A program made the position numbers and the translations under genes. Shown piece by piece: positions 42,048 to 51,272 of a DNA stretch of 64,000 nt. The stretch lies in NCBI RefSeq assembly GCF_003997495.1, contig NZ_RZRU01000028.1, positions 18,353 to 82,352 of the forward strand, read 5' to 3'. This DNA is from Mesorhizobium sp. M7A.F.Ca.US.008.03.1.1. GTDB taxonomy: Bacteria > Pseudomonadota > Alphaproteobacteria > Rhizobiales > Rhizobiaceae. The notes beneath the pieces were generated by a model. It did not search any database and had not been told where the DNA came from. It worked only from the letters and a program-made list of their open reading frames with translations. Within the stretch, counting starts at the first letter, position 1. Each line of letters starts with the position of its first letter.

Positions 42048-43421
42048 ATGGAAACCAGAGCCAATTACGTCATTGTCGGCATTTTCACGCTGGCCGCGAT
42101 CCTGGCGGCGTTTGCCTTCGTCTATTGGACGGCGGCGATCGGCGACAAGGGTGAGACGACGTTGCTGCGCGTGCGCATTCCGGGCTCGGCGTCCGGGCTT
42201 GGCCGCGGCAGTTTCGTGCTGTTCAACGGCGTCAAGGTCGGTGATGTCAGGCGCGTCTATATCGATGTCGACAATCCGACGGTTGCCATCGCCGATACCG
42301 AGATCGATCGCATGACGCCGATCACCAAATCGACGCAGGCCGATATCGGGCTTGCCGGCCTGACCGGGCAGGCCAACATCGAGCTCAAGGGCGCCGATCC
42401 AAAGGAGGTAAAGCTCCTCGACCAGGCGGAAAAGGAAGGCAAGGTTGCCGAGATCGTCGCCAACCCGTCGGCGGTGACCAACCTATTGCAGACGGCGCAG
42501 AATATCTTCACCCGCGCCGACAAGGTGCTGACCGAGCTCGAAGGCTTCACCAAGGACGTTCGCGGGCCGCTGACGCAGACCGTCCAGAACGTCCAGACCT
42601 TCTCCGATGCGCTGGCCAAGAATTCGGACGGCATCGACAAGTTCCTGTCCGCCGCCAGCACGCTGGCCGATGAGTTGAAAGGCGTTTCCGGCAAACTCGA
42701 CGGCACGCTGAAGGCGGCCGAAGGCCTTCTCAACGCCGTCGACAAGGACAAGATCAAGAGCATCGTCGCCAATGTCGACGCGGTAACCGGTAACCTCAAG
42801 GAGACGTCGAAGCAGCTCGACGGGGTGATCAAGAACGTCGATACAGCCGTGGGGTCGGTCAACGATTTCGCCAAACGGACGCAAGGCACGCTGGCCAAGG
42901 TCGACAACGTGCTCGACGGTATCGATCCCGCACAAGTGCGCTCGGCGCTCGCCAACATCCAGAAGGCCAGCGAGAGCGCCGACAAGGCCGCCGCCGACAT
43001 CGCGGAGGTGACACACAAGTTCGCCAACCGGGCCGACGACATCGACCAGACGATCAAGGACGCAAAGCAGCTTGCGCAACGGCTCAACGATGCCTCGGTG
43101 CGGGTCGATGGCATTCTTGCCAAGGTCGATACCTTGCTCGGGTCGGGGCAGGCTGACGGCGTGATGGCGGATGCCAGGGCGACGCTGAAGTCGTTCAAGC
43201 AGGTTGCCGACACGCTGAATGCCCGCCTTGGCGTCATCACCGACAATCTGGCGCGATTCTCGGGCCAGGGGCTTTCGAATGTCGAGGCACTGGTGCAGGA
43301 CAGCCGCCGTTCGATCAGCCGCATCGAAGAGGCGGTAACCGATCTCAGCCGCAATCCGCAGCGTATCCTTTCGGGTGGCGATGGCGAGGTTCGGCAATTC
43401 GATGGCAGGGCGCGGCGTTGA
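42048..43421 (+). CDS. mlaD: MlaD-type MCE-domain protein
   Basis: 457-aa periplasmic substrate-binding component anchored by one N-terminal helix (YVIVGIFTLAAILAAFAFVYW). The MCE domain is at about 35-115 (LLRVRIPGSASGLGRGSFVLFNGVKVGDVRRVYID...ADIGLAGLTGQANIELKG). A long C-terminal helical region (about 150-440) is rich in repeats such as LDGTLKAAEGLLNAVDKDK and QLDGVIKNVDTAVG. E. coli MlaD lacks this tail; in longer MCE proteins it forms a helical tube that spans the periplasm. It therefore could form its own channel. 14 nt behind mlaF. Confidence 0.92.
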   Translation: METRANYVIVGIFTLAAILAAFAFVYWTAAIGDKGETTLLRVRIPGSASGLGRGSFVLFNGVKVGDVRRVYIDVDNPTVAIADTEIDRMTPITKSTQADIGLAGLTGQANIELKGADPKEVKLLDQAEKEGKVAEIVANPSAVTNLLQTAQNIFTRADKVLTELEGFTKDVRGPLTQTVQNVQTFSDALAKNSDGIDKFLSAASTLADELKGVSGKLDGTLKAAEGLLNAVDKDKIKSIVANVDAVTGNLKETSKQLDGVIKNVDTAVGSVNDFAKRTQGTLAKVDNVLDGIDPAQVRSALANIQKASESADKAAADIAEVTHKFANRADDIDQTIKDAKQLAQRLNDASVRVDGILAKVDTLLGSGQADGVMADARATLKSFKQVADTLNARLGVITDNLARFSGQGLSNVEALVQDSRRSISRIEEAVTDLSRNPQRILSGGDGEVRQFDGRARR

Positions 43422-43500
43422 CTTCGACGTCGGCGCGCCCCAGAAACATGAGCCGCGAAATCGGGTCGATCTTACGGTCCGGGGACAACGGGGATCGCGC

Positions 43501-44109
43501 GTGAAGTCTGTGTGGGTGAAAACGGGCGGGTTGACATCGGCTGCGGCACTGCTTGCCTTGACGCTCGCAGGCTGCGCGGCGTTGGGCGGCAAGCCCGCGC
43601 CGCTCGATACGTTTGAGCTGTCGGCGCCTTCGGTCGACGCGCATGGCCACAGCCGCAAGCAGATCCTGATCGCCCAGCCCTCGGCGCTCAAGGCTCTGGA
43701 CAGCCAGAACATCGTCATCAAGCCGTCGGATCGCTCGATCCAGTATCTCAAGGGCGCGCAATGGGCCGACCGGCTGCCGCTGATCGTGCAGGCGCGGCTG
43801 GCCGAGACGTTCCAGCGCTCGGGCAGCTTTGCCGGCGTCGGCAAGCCGGGCGAGGGCCTGGCGATCGACTATCAGGTGATCGTGGAGATCCGCTCCTTCG
43901 AGGTGCGCGTCGACGGCGGCGAGCATGCCGAGGTCGATCTGTTCGTGCGGATCCTGAACGATCGCAACGGCGAGGTCCGTGCTTCCAAGAGCTTCACCGC
44001 AGCCGCACCCGTCTCGGGAAGTGGTAATCCTGCTTATGTCACCGCGCTCGACAAGGCGTTCGGCGACGCCGCCGGGCAGATCGTGCGCTGGACGGATTCG
44101 GTGATCTGA
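43501..44109 (+). CDS. ABC-type transport auxiliary lipoprotein (PqiC/ABC_trans_aux family)
   Basis: 202-aa outer-membrane lipoprotein predicted to complete the Mla-type system. The start is the GTG at 43501 with CGGGGA upstream; the frame is open further left but overlaps mlaD without a signal. The signal peptide ends in the lipobox L-A-G-C (LLALTLAGCAALGG). The body matches the ABC_trans_aux family (PF03886): RSIQYLKGAQWADRLPLIVQARLAETFQRSG and YQVIVEIRSFEVRV. The MCE proteins of such operons dock on this lipoprotein. It is the last gene of the operon. Confidence 0.88.
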   Translation: MKSVWVKTGGLTSAAALLALTLAGCAALGGKPAPLDTFELSAPSVDAHGHSRKQILIAQPSALKALDSQNIVIKPSDRSIQYLKGAQWADRLPLIVQARLAETFQRSGSFAGVGKPGEGLAIDYQVIVEIRSFEVRVDGGEHAEVDLFVRILNDRNGEVRASKSFTAAAPVSGSGNPAYVTALDKAFGDAAGQIVRWTDSVI

Positions 44110-44161
44110 GCGCGGGGCACGCCGGAATCCCACCAAGCTTCATCCCATCAGGCTTTTCTAC

Positions 44162-44776
44162 CTACAAGCGGTCGAAGATCTCCGGCCGGAGCTTTCCGGT
44201 CTTCATCAGGTGCTGCAGGGTATAGGTCACGGACAGCGCGTCATCGAGCGCGTCGTGCCCCTGCAATGGCGGGTGCTCTACACCGTAGTAATCGGCGAGC
44301 TTATTGCTCGGCGTTCTCGCCAGATCCTCGATCGGCATTCCGGCTGCGATCAGCAGCTTGACGGCGTTGTCAAACCGGGTGGCCGGAATCGAAGGCTGAA
44401 TGCCCGCGACATAGCAGCTGATGGCGATCATGTTCAACTCGTCCTTGCCCCAGGACCACAATCGCGACCCGTCGGAAAAACGATCGACGTCGGCGAGCGC
44501 ATCTCCTAGCGCCATCCCTTCGGCCTCCAGATCTTCCTCGGTGATGCCGGTCAGTCTGGTGAAGAACGGGTCGAGGGCGTATCTCTGACCAAACCGGTCG
44601 ACCGGTCTGATATAGGCCTTGTGTGTCCCCAGCAGGGGGAAGTCGCCTTCAAGTCCAAGCCTGACGGCGCCGATCTGTGCGATCACCGGGTCAGGATCGT
44701 GGGCCGCGCACCAGAATCTGCGTTGCGAGCCCTCAAGGCAAAGAAACTCGCAGTCGAATATGATTGCCGTCTTCAC
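44162..44776 (-). CDS. 3'-5' exonuclease, DnaQ-like DEDDh type
   Basis: 204-aa single-domain exonuclease. The DEDDh catalytic residues are visible: D and E in IIFDCEF (motif I), the second-motif Asp region SWGKDELNMIA / RFDNAVKLL, and H and D in QGHDALDDALSV (motif III). It may be a proofreading subunit-like or RNase T/oligonuclease-like enzyme. The start is the GTG at 44776 with AAAGGG seven bases upstream; a second GTG at 44782 is too close to that site. It is monocistronic. Confidence 0.82.
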   Translation of the reverse strand: MKTAIIFDCEFLCLEGSQRRFWCAAHDPDPVIAQIGAVRLGLEGDFPLLGTHKAYIRPVDRFGQRYALDPFFTRLTGITEEDLEAEGMALGDALADVDRFSDGSRLWSWGKDELNMIAISCYVAGIQPSIPATRFDNAVKLLIAAGMPIEDLARTPSNKLADYYGVEHPPLQGHDALDDALSVTYTLQHLMKTGKLRPEIFDRL

Positions 44777-44926
44777 GATCACACCCTTTGAGCGTCAGGG
44801 CAGCGGGTATTGTCGGTGGATTTCAGTGCGATCGGAAATCCGACTTCGGCGAGTCCCGAACGCGTCGATCGGCTTGCAAAACTCGCTGCGGGCAGGTTCG
44901 GCGCGTGCCGGAGGTTCAGCGCAGTC

Positions 44927-44952
44927 ACAGGCGGGACCATGGCCCCGCCTGT
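44927..44952 (-). terminator. Hairpin downstream of the GPR-like gene
   Basis: ACAGGCGGG, an 8-nt loop and CCCGCCTGT, lying 12 bp past the stop of the giant gene (read on the minus strand). Nine perfect pairs but no T-run. Probably the 3' end structure of the long transcript. Confidence 0.5.
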
Positions 44953-44963
44953 TCAATTCTGTC

Positions 44964-47900
44964 TTAGTGCAGGCGGCCGCTGGCGTGGGCCAGCATGGTG
45001 TAGACCTTGCCGGTGTCCGAGGTCAGGTAGGTCTGCGCCATGATGTTGTCGCGGTCGTTGCGCGAGACATCCTTGAGCAGCTTCTCGAAATCGTCGCAGT
45101 AGCGGTCGACAGCGGCGCGGAACTCGGCCTCGGCCTGATACTTGCGACGGATCTCGTCGAACGTCTGCTGGCCCTTCAGCGTGTAGAGTCGCCTCGTGAA
45201 CACGTCACGCTCGCCACGCCGGTAGCGGTTCCACAGCTCGATCGAAGCATCGTGGTCGATGGCCCGCGCGATATCGACGGAGAGCGAGTTCAGCGATTCG
45301 ACGACATGCAGGGGCGAGCGCTGGGCAGAGGTAGCGCGCGGCGCTTCCGCCGGCGCCGTGGGAGCTGCCGACCTGAGGTCCTCATCATTCGATGCCGCGG
45401 TCAGAAGATCGCGCACCCAGCCGCCCTGCGGCGTTCGGGCGTTGGCATCGCCGCGCGGACGCGGTGCCGCCTCGGCAGGCCGCTCAAGGTCAAGCGTGCC
45501 GCGCAATGCAGGGCCGCCCAAGGGCGCCTGAGGCGTGCGCAGCTCCGGCTGTGGTGCCGGTGCGCGGCGCGGCGGCTCGGCAGCGCGTGCGGCCGGCGCT
45601 TGCGGCGCCGGACGCAGATTGCGTGGCTCGGACCCATCGGCGCCGCGGCCGGACTTGGCCACGATGTCCGAAAGCTCCTTCAGGGCATTGATCTGTTCGG
45701 AAACAGCGCGGCGGATGGCCGAGGTCGATTCCTTGGCCTCTTCCGGCATCTCGATGACGCCCTTCTTGAGCTCGGCGCGGGTAAGGTCGAGCTCGCTCTT
45801 GATCGAGCCCGCGGTGCGCCGCATCTCCTCGGTCGCATCAGCGAAGCGCTTGGTTGCCGAATCGACGACGTCGGTGATGGCAATGCGGATCTTGTCGGCC
45901 GATTCCATCGTCTTGCCTTCGGCGTTCTGCAGCGTCTGGCCGACGAGATTTTCGAACGAGCGCATGACCCTTTCGAGATCTTCCGACTTCTTGACCAAGC
46001 CGACGGCGAGATCTTCGAGCGACGACTGCCGTTCGAGCGTGTGCTCGAGGTTGCTCTGGGCCGAGCTCAACAGGTCCGAAGCGCTGGACAGCAGGCGGCT
46101 GTGCTCGTCGAACTTGGTGGCGATCGACGCGACCTCGCGCAAGGTGGACGACGACAGTTCCGTCAGCCTTGTCGTGTTCGAATCGACCAGTCGCGCCGAG
46201 CTGGCAAAGGTCTGCGCGGCCTTCTCGGTGGTGGCGGCGAAGCTTTGCGTGCTGCCGCTGAGGCGTTCATCGACCTGGCCGAGATTGACCGCGGCCTGCT
46301 CGATCAGCTGACCGAGCTGCGAGCTGGACTTGGTCATCCGGCCGATGAGGTCGGCGACGCTGTCGGACAGCGACGAGCGCGCGCCTTCGACCGCCGACAA
46401 GGTTTCGGCGGTGCGGCTGGCGAGAGCGTCGACAAGTGCGGCATTCTCGCTGCGCAGCTTTTCGGTGGCGCGTTCGGTGACCTCTTCCATGCTCTTTTGC
46501 AGTTCCGAGCCGCCCTGGGCGAAGCGCTCGACCAAAGGCCGTGCGGTTTCGTCGAGGATCTTCGACATTTCGGCCGAACGCGCCGCGAGCATGGTGTTGA
46601 GTTCGCGGGTGTTGGCGCCGATCGTCTTGGCGGCATCGTTGGTGCTCTGGCCGATATGCTGGCCAACCGCGGTGAAGGTCTCCGCGATCACGTTGGCGCG
46701 CGAGACGAGTTGCGCCTCGGCATTCGACACCTGCTCGTTGAGCTTCTGGCCCATCGTCTCGGCCGTGTAGGCGAGGCGGTTCTCGACGCTTGAGACCTGC
46801 TCTTCGACGCGGGCGGCGGCAGCTGCCGCGCTCGATGCGAGCCGCTCGTCGGCGCCGGCAAGCGCCTGCTCGATTTCGCGGGCATGCACGGCCATTTCCT
46901 GGCCGGTCCGCCGTGCACGTTCGGCGACCCTTTGCTCGGTATCGGCAAAGGCGCCGACAATGGTCTCGGCATGCTCGCCAATCGTGGATGTGCTGTTGGC
47001 GATGCGCGATACCAGACGCTGATCGGCGTCGTCGAAGATGCGGCCGATTTCGGAGGCACGGCTCGACAGCGCTTCCGAACCTTCGGCGATGCGCGAGACG
47101 AGTTGCTGGTCGGCGGCATCGAAGATGCGGCCAAGGTCCGATGCGCGTGCGGCAAGCGCTTCGGCCGATTCGCCGATGCGCATACCGAGCCGCTGGTCGG
47201 CGCCTTCGAAGTTACGCAGGATGTCGCCGGCGCGCGCGGCCAGCGACTGGGCCGTTTCGATGGCACGAGCAACCAGCTTCTGGTCTGCTGCATCGAACGT
47301 ACCGGCGATCTCGCTTGCACGGGCCGCCAGATGGTCGGCGGTGTCCTGGGCCCGGGCGGTCAGTTGATCGGCGGTTTCCTGGGCGCGGGCGGCGAGCTTC
47401 TGGTCAGCCGCTTCGAAGGTGCCGGCGATCTGGCTTGCGCGAGCAGCCAGCTGATCGGCGGTTTCATGGGCACGGGCCAGCAGCGAGCTGGACGTGTCGT
47501 CCGCGCGGGCAAGCAAGGCGTTCGAGGTGTCTTCCGCACGGGCGTGCAGGCGACGGTCTGCATCCTCGAAGGTGCGGGCGATGTCTTCGGCCCGCGCCAG
47601 CAGGGCGGCGGACGTCTGCTCGGCGCGCTCGGCGATCTTGCGGTCGGCGTCGCTGAACGCGGCACCGGCCTGCTCGTGCAGGGTGCTGGTGACTTCCAGC
47701 ACCTTCTCGCGCAGGGCGCCGGCGACAAACACGGCGCTCTTCTCGAGCACGGCACGGACGTTGTCGACACCTGTCGAGAGCGCACGCTCCATGGTGCCGG
47801 CGCGCTCCTCGATGATGCCGGTCTGACGGCTGAACGCCTGCTCGATCTTCTCGACATCGGCAGCGATCGCGTCGGAAATGCCGGTGCTCCTGGCGGCGAT

Positions 47901-50900
47901 CTGATCGATATGGCCCGACAGCGAGCGGTCGACGTCCTTGCGGGTCTCGGCGAGCTTGCCGAGATCGTCTTCCAGCGCGCGGGTCAGCATATTGCGGCCT
48001 TCGGACAGCTTGCCGACATGTCCGGCGATGACGTCGTCGATATCGCTGCGGCTTTCGGTCAGCTTCTGCAGGTCAGCTTCGAGAGCGCGTTTGAGAATGT
48101 CGCGGCCCTCGGCCAGTTTCTCGACCTGGCCTGCGACCAGCCCGTCGATGCTGGAGCGGCTTTCGGCCAGCTTGGCGAGATCGGCTTCCAGCGCGCGCTT
48201 GAGAACATCGCGGCCTTCGGCGAGCTTCTCGACCTGGCCGGCGACCAGCCCGTCGATGCTGGAGCGGCTCTCGGCCAGCTTGGCGAGATCGTCCTCAAGC
48301 GCCTTCGACAGGGTCGAGCGCTCCTGGACAAGCCTTTCCGCGTGGCTGTTGACGAGGCCACCGACGTTTTCCAGATCGGCCTCAAGTGACCTCGACAGGG
48401 TTGAACGATCCTGGGCGAGCCGTTCGGAATGGCTGTTGATCAGGCCGTTGACGCTTTCGAGATCAGCCTCGAGCGCCCGGGCGAACTGCGCCCGGTCATC
48501 GACCAGTTTCTGCGACTGGTCGGCAATGGTGCCCTTGATCGCATTGAGGTCGGATTCCAGAGCGCGCCGCAGGATATCTCGACCCTCGGACAGCTTCTCG
48601 ACCTGACCCGCAACCAGTCCGTCGATGCTGGAGCGGCTGTCGGCCAGCTTGGCGAGGTCGTCCTCAAGGGCTTTGGATAGAGCCGAGCGATCCTGAACCA
48701 GCTTGTTCATGTGGTCGGCGATGACGCTGTTCACATTCTGCAAGTCGGTTTCCAGGAGCCGCGAAAGCTGCCCGCGATCCTCGGCCAGCTTTTCCGACTG
48801 GCTCGATATCACGCCCTTGATCGTGTTCAGGTCGGATTCCAGCGCGCGCTTGAGAATGTCGCGGCCTTCCGCCAGCTTCTCGACCTGACCGGCGACCAGA
48901 CCGTCGATGCTCGAACGGCTGTCGGCCAGCTTGGCAAGGTCGGCTTCAAGGGTCTGCGACAGCAGGCTGCGGTCCTCGGCCAATCGTCCCGAGTGGCTTT
49001 CGATCAGGCCGCGTATTCCGGACAGATCATTGTCGAGCGAATGGGAAAGCTGCGTACGGTCCTCCGCCAGTTTGGCGGAATGGGTTTCGATGAGGCTCTT
49101 GATGCCGACGATGTCGTTTTCCAACGCCTTGGCGAGCACGGCGCGGCCTTCGGCGATCTTTTCCACCTGACCGGCGACCAGACCGTCGATGTCGGCGCGG
49201 CTGTCGGACAGTTTGCCGAGATCGGCTTCCAAAGCGCGCGACAGAATGTTGCGGCCCTCGGCGAGCTTGCCGACGTGGCCTGCGACCATTTCATCAATGA
49301 TCGTACGGGCTTGCACCAATTTCCCGGAGTCTTCGTTCAAGGCAGTAGAAAGCCTGTTGCGGCCTTCTTCCAGCCTTTCGAGATGGCTGCCGAGCGATGC
49401 ATCGATGGCTGCCCGCGATTCATTGACCTTGCGCAGGTCCTCTTCGAGAGCGCGCGAGATCAGGCTGCGGCCTTCGGCCAGCTTCTGCACCTGGTTGGTC
49501 ACCGCCGCATCGATACCGGCGCGGCCCTCGGCGAACTTCGCCAGGTCGGCCTCCATGGCCGCGGCCATGCGCTCGCGGCTTTCGGACAGTTTCCTGCTGT
49601 GGTTCTCGACAGCTTCCTCGATGCCGACGCGGGCGTCGGCGAGCCGCTGGATGTCACTGTCGAACGAACGCGACACGACGTGACGGGCGGCTTCCATGCG
49701 CCCGGCGAAGTCGCTGGCGCGGGCTTCGAGCATGGAGGAGGTCGAGGTGACGATGTCGGCCATGTCGGCGCCGATCTGGGTCTTGCCCTGATCGATCATT
49801 GCCGACAGCGTGTCCTTGCTCTCGGCGAAGGTGTGGGCGATTTCGCGGGCGCGCTCGACCAGCGTCTCGTTGATCTGGCGGGCGCGCGCCTCGAGTGCCG
49901 CATTGAGCTTCTGCGTTCCGGTGTCCAGCGCCTCGGCGCGGGTCTGGAATTCGCTGATCAGCGCCTGGCCGCGTTCGGCGAGCGTGCGCTCGATGCCGTT
50001 GAGGCTGGCCTCGAATTCGGAATTGAGGGTGCGCGCGGCACCGCCAAGCAGCGACACCATGCCGGTGGTGCGATCGTCGAGCAGATCGGTCAACGACCGC
50101 GTCAGGCCGTCCGTGGTGTCCGTCAGCTTGGCAATGCGGGTGTCGAGAAGGCTGGCGAAGGCCTCGCCCGAGGTCGACAGCCGGTCGGTGATCGAATCGA
50201 GCCGGCCTTCGACCGAATCGAAGATCGACATCGAGCTTTCGTTGATGCGGTCGATGAGCGTGTCGCCGGAATTGGTGATCGTCATCGACAATTTGGTCGA
50301 TGCATTGAGGATCGAGTCGCGGATGATGTCGGAGGCGGCGCCGATCTCGTCCTTCAGCGTCTCATGCGCGCCGGTGATCGAGGCGCGGACGCGCTCGGCA
50401 TGGGTGACGACAGCTTCGCGCTCGCTGCCGAGCCCGTCGACCAGCGAGCGGATGCGGGATTCATTCTCGGAATAGGAGCGTTCGATCTGGTTGACTTCGC
50501 TGTGGACCAGCGTTTCCAGTTCGACGGCGCGGGCAAGCGTGCGTTCGATGCCTTCGCCCATTGCCGCGACCTCGCGACGAACGGCCTGGCCGATCATCAT
50601 GACGCGATCCTGGGCAAGGTTTTCCGGTTCGGTCAGGCGGAAGGCCACTTCGGTCATCGACTGTGCGGCGATGCGCATTTCCTGGGCGCGGCGAATCATG
50701 GCGGCGAAGGCCCAGAACAGGATGACGGGCACGATCGCCGCGACGGCGAGGCCGATCAGCTCCGGACGGGCAAGGAACTGGTCGAGCGTACGGATTCTCC
50801 AGATGCTCGGTCCGAAAAGCAGATTGGCCAAACCACCGGCACCGGCGAACCAGGCGAGCGAAACGAAGGCGACGACCCAGTAAATGGTGTTCGAGGCACG

Positions 50901-51272
50901 CCTGTTGAGGCTGTGCAGGAGCGTCTTGTAGTCCTTCTGTCGATCGTCATTGGCCGGCGCGAAGCCCGCGGGCTGGGCGCCATTGCGCGGTTCCACGGGG
51001 CGCAATTCGGCAGGCTTGGCCTTGGGCGCGGGTTTCGCGGTGTGGTTCTGATTGACCACGGGCTCCGGGTTCTGTTCCGGCTTATTATTGCGTCCCTCGC
51101 GCGCCAGCTCGTCAGCCGCCTGGGATATCTGCGCTTCCAGATCCTCCATCGAAGCCGCGATGTCGAGGTCGCCGCTGCCGATCTCGTTGCTGAGGTCGAG
51201 ATCGAGCGCCTTTTCCAGTTCCCTGGCCACTTCGCTGTCGAGAGTTCTCGTCGTCGTTGGTTTCTTTGCCAT
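44964..51272 (-). CDS. Growth pole ring (GPR/RgsE-like) giant coiled-coil membrane protein
   Basis: 2102 aa. It matches in size and composition the GPR protein of Agrobacterium and RgsE of Sinorhizobium, which form a ring at the growing pole and are needed for unipolar growth. Layout: a cytoplasmic acidic N-terminus (1-about 125), two transmembrane helices (about 129-148 IYWVVAFVSLAWFAGAGGL, and about 169-193 IGLAVAAIVPVILFWAFAAM), then some 1,500 residues of almost pure helix resembling apolipoprotein/TolA, a Pro/Ala-rich linker (about 1890-2000) and a folded C-terminus (RDVFTRRLYTLKGQQTFDEI...). The helical part has two repeat arrays described separately. The start at MAKKPTTTRTLDSEVAREL has AAGG upstream; 39 upstream codons were rejected. 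Divergent from an Hpt gene. Ortholog status is inferred from features, not a search. Confidence 0.85.
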   Translation of the reverse strand: MAKKPTTTRTLDSEVARELEKALDLDLSNEIGSGDLDIAASMEDLEAQISQAADELAREGRNNKPEQNPEPVVNQNHTAKPAPKAKPAELRPVEPRNGAQPAGFAPANDDRQKDYKTLLHSLNRRASNTIYWVVAFVSLAWFAGAGGLANLLFGPSIWRIRTLDQFLARPELIGLAVAAIVPVILFWAFAAMIRRAQEMRIAAQSMTEVAFRLTEPENLAQDRVMMIGQAVRREVAAMGEGIERTLARAVELETLVHSEVNQIERSYSENESRIRSLVDGLGSEREAVVTHAERVRASITGAHETLKDEIGAASDIIRDSILNASTKLSMTITNSGDTLIDRINESSMSIFDSVEGRLDSITDRLSTSGEAFASLLDTRIAKLTDTTDGLTRSLTDLLDDRTTGMVSLLGGAARTLNSEFEASLNGIERTLAERGQALISEFQTRAEALDTGTQKLNAALEARARQINETLVERAREIAHTFAESKDTLSAMIDQGKTQIGADMADIVTSTSSMLEARASDFAGRMEAARHVVSRSFDSDIQRLADARVGIEEAVENHSRKLSESRERMAAAMEADLAKFAEGRAGIDAAVTNQVQKLAEGRSLISRALEEDLRKVNESRAAIDASLGSHLERLEEGRNRLSTALNEDSGKLVQARTIIDEMVAGHVGKLAEGRNILSRALEADLGKLSDSRADIDGLVAGQVEKIAEGRAVLAKALENDIVGIKSLIETHSAKLAEDRTQLSHSLDNDLSGIRGLIESHSGRLAEDRSLLSQTLEADLAKLADSRSSIDGLVAGQVEKLAEGRDILKRALESDLNTIKGVISSQSEKLAEDRGQLSRLLETDLQNVNSVIADHMNKLVQDRSALSKALEDDLAKLADSRSSIDGLVAGQVEKLSEGRDILRRALESDLNAIKGTIADQSQKLVDDRAQFARALEADLESVNGLINSHSERLAQDRSTLSRSLEADLENVGGLVNSHAERLVQERSTLSKALEDDLAKLAESRSSIDGLVAGQVEKLAEGRDVLKRALEADLAKLAESRSSIDGLVAGQVEKLAEGRDILKRALEADLQKLTESRSDIDDVIAGHVGKLSEGRNMLTRALEDDLGKLAETRKDVDRSLSGHIDQIAARSTGISDAIAADVEKIEQAFSRQTGIIEERAGTMERALSTGVDNVRAVLEKSAVFVAGALREKVLEVTSTLHEQAGAAFSDADRKIAERAEQTSAALLARAEDIARTFEDADRRLHARAEDTSNALLARADDTSSSLLARAHETADQLAARASQIAGTFEAADQKLAARAQETADQLTARAQDTADHLAARASEIAGTFDAADQKLVARAIETAQSLAARAGDILRNFEGADQRLGMRIGESAEALAARASDLGRIFDAADQQLVSRIAEGSEALSSRASEIGRIFDDADQRLVSRIANSTSTIGEHAETIVGAFADTEQRVAERARRTGQEMAVHAREIEQALAGADERLASSAAAAAARVEEQVSSVENRLAYTAETMGQKLNEQVSNAEAQLVSRANVIAETFTAVGQHIGQSTNDAAKTIGANTRELNTMLAARSAEMSKILDETARPLVERFAQGGSELQKSMEEVTERATEKLRSENAALVDALASRTAETLSAVEGARSSLSDSVADLIGRMTKSSSQLGQLIEQAAVNLGQVDERLSGSTQSFAATTEKAAQTFASSARLVDSNTTRLTELSSSTLREVASIATKFDEHSRLLSSASDLLSSAQSNLEHTLERQSSLEDLAVGLVKKSEDLERVMRSFENLVGQTLQNAEGKTMESADKIRIAITDVVDSATKRFADATEEMRRTAGSIKSELDLTRAELKKGVIEMPEEAKESTSAIRRAVSEQINALKELSDIVAKSGRGADGSEPRNLRPAPQAPAARAAEPPRRAPAPQPELRTPQAPLGGPALRGTLDLERPAEAAPRPRGDANARTPQGGWVRDLLTAASNDEDLRSAAPTAPAEAPRATSAQRSPLHVVESLNSLSVDIARAIDHDASIELWNRYRRGERDVFTRRLYTLKGQQTFDEIRRKYQAEAEFRAAVDRYCDDFEKLLKDVSRNDRDNIMAQTYLTSDTGKVYTMLAHASGRLH
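46809..47603 (-). repeat. Second intragenic repeat array of the GPR-like gene (29- and 11-residue modules)
   Basis: Residues about 1224-1488. 29-residue units such as LAARASEIAGTFDAADQKL plus VARAIETAQS recur eight times, with three 11-residue inserts (LLARADDTSSS, LLARAHETADQ, LTARAQDTADH). Every unit opens with a leucine-alanine-arginine step. 29 equals 18+11, the classical apolipoprotein-like hendecad arithmetic, so the helix stays in register. Confidence 0.8.
47856..49652 (-). repeat. First intragenic repeat array of the GPR-like gene (36- and 29-residue modules)
   Basis: Residues 541-1139 divide without remainder into 18 units: eleven of 36 residues (type LAKLAESRSSIDGLVAGQ + VEKLAEGRDILKRALEAD) and seven of 29 residues (type LSGIRGLIESHSGRLAED + RSLLSQTLEAD). 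Their order is 36x5, 29x2, 36, 29x2, 36, 29x3, 36x4. Two adjacent 36-residue units near 48110-48300 are almost identical in protein and DNA, pointing to recent duplication. Confidence 0.85.

Noticed and set aside
47856..49652. Regular short repeats suggesting a CRISPR array
   Set aside because: The repeats are 87 or 108 bp, in frame, diverged at wobble positions and encode helical protein units; there are no spacers and no cas genes.
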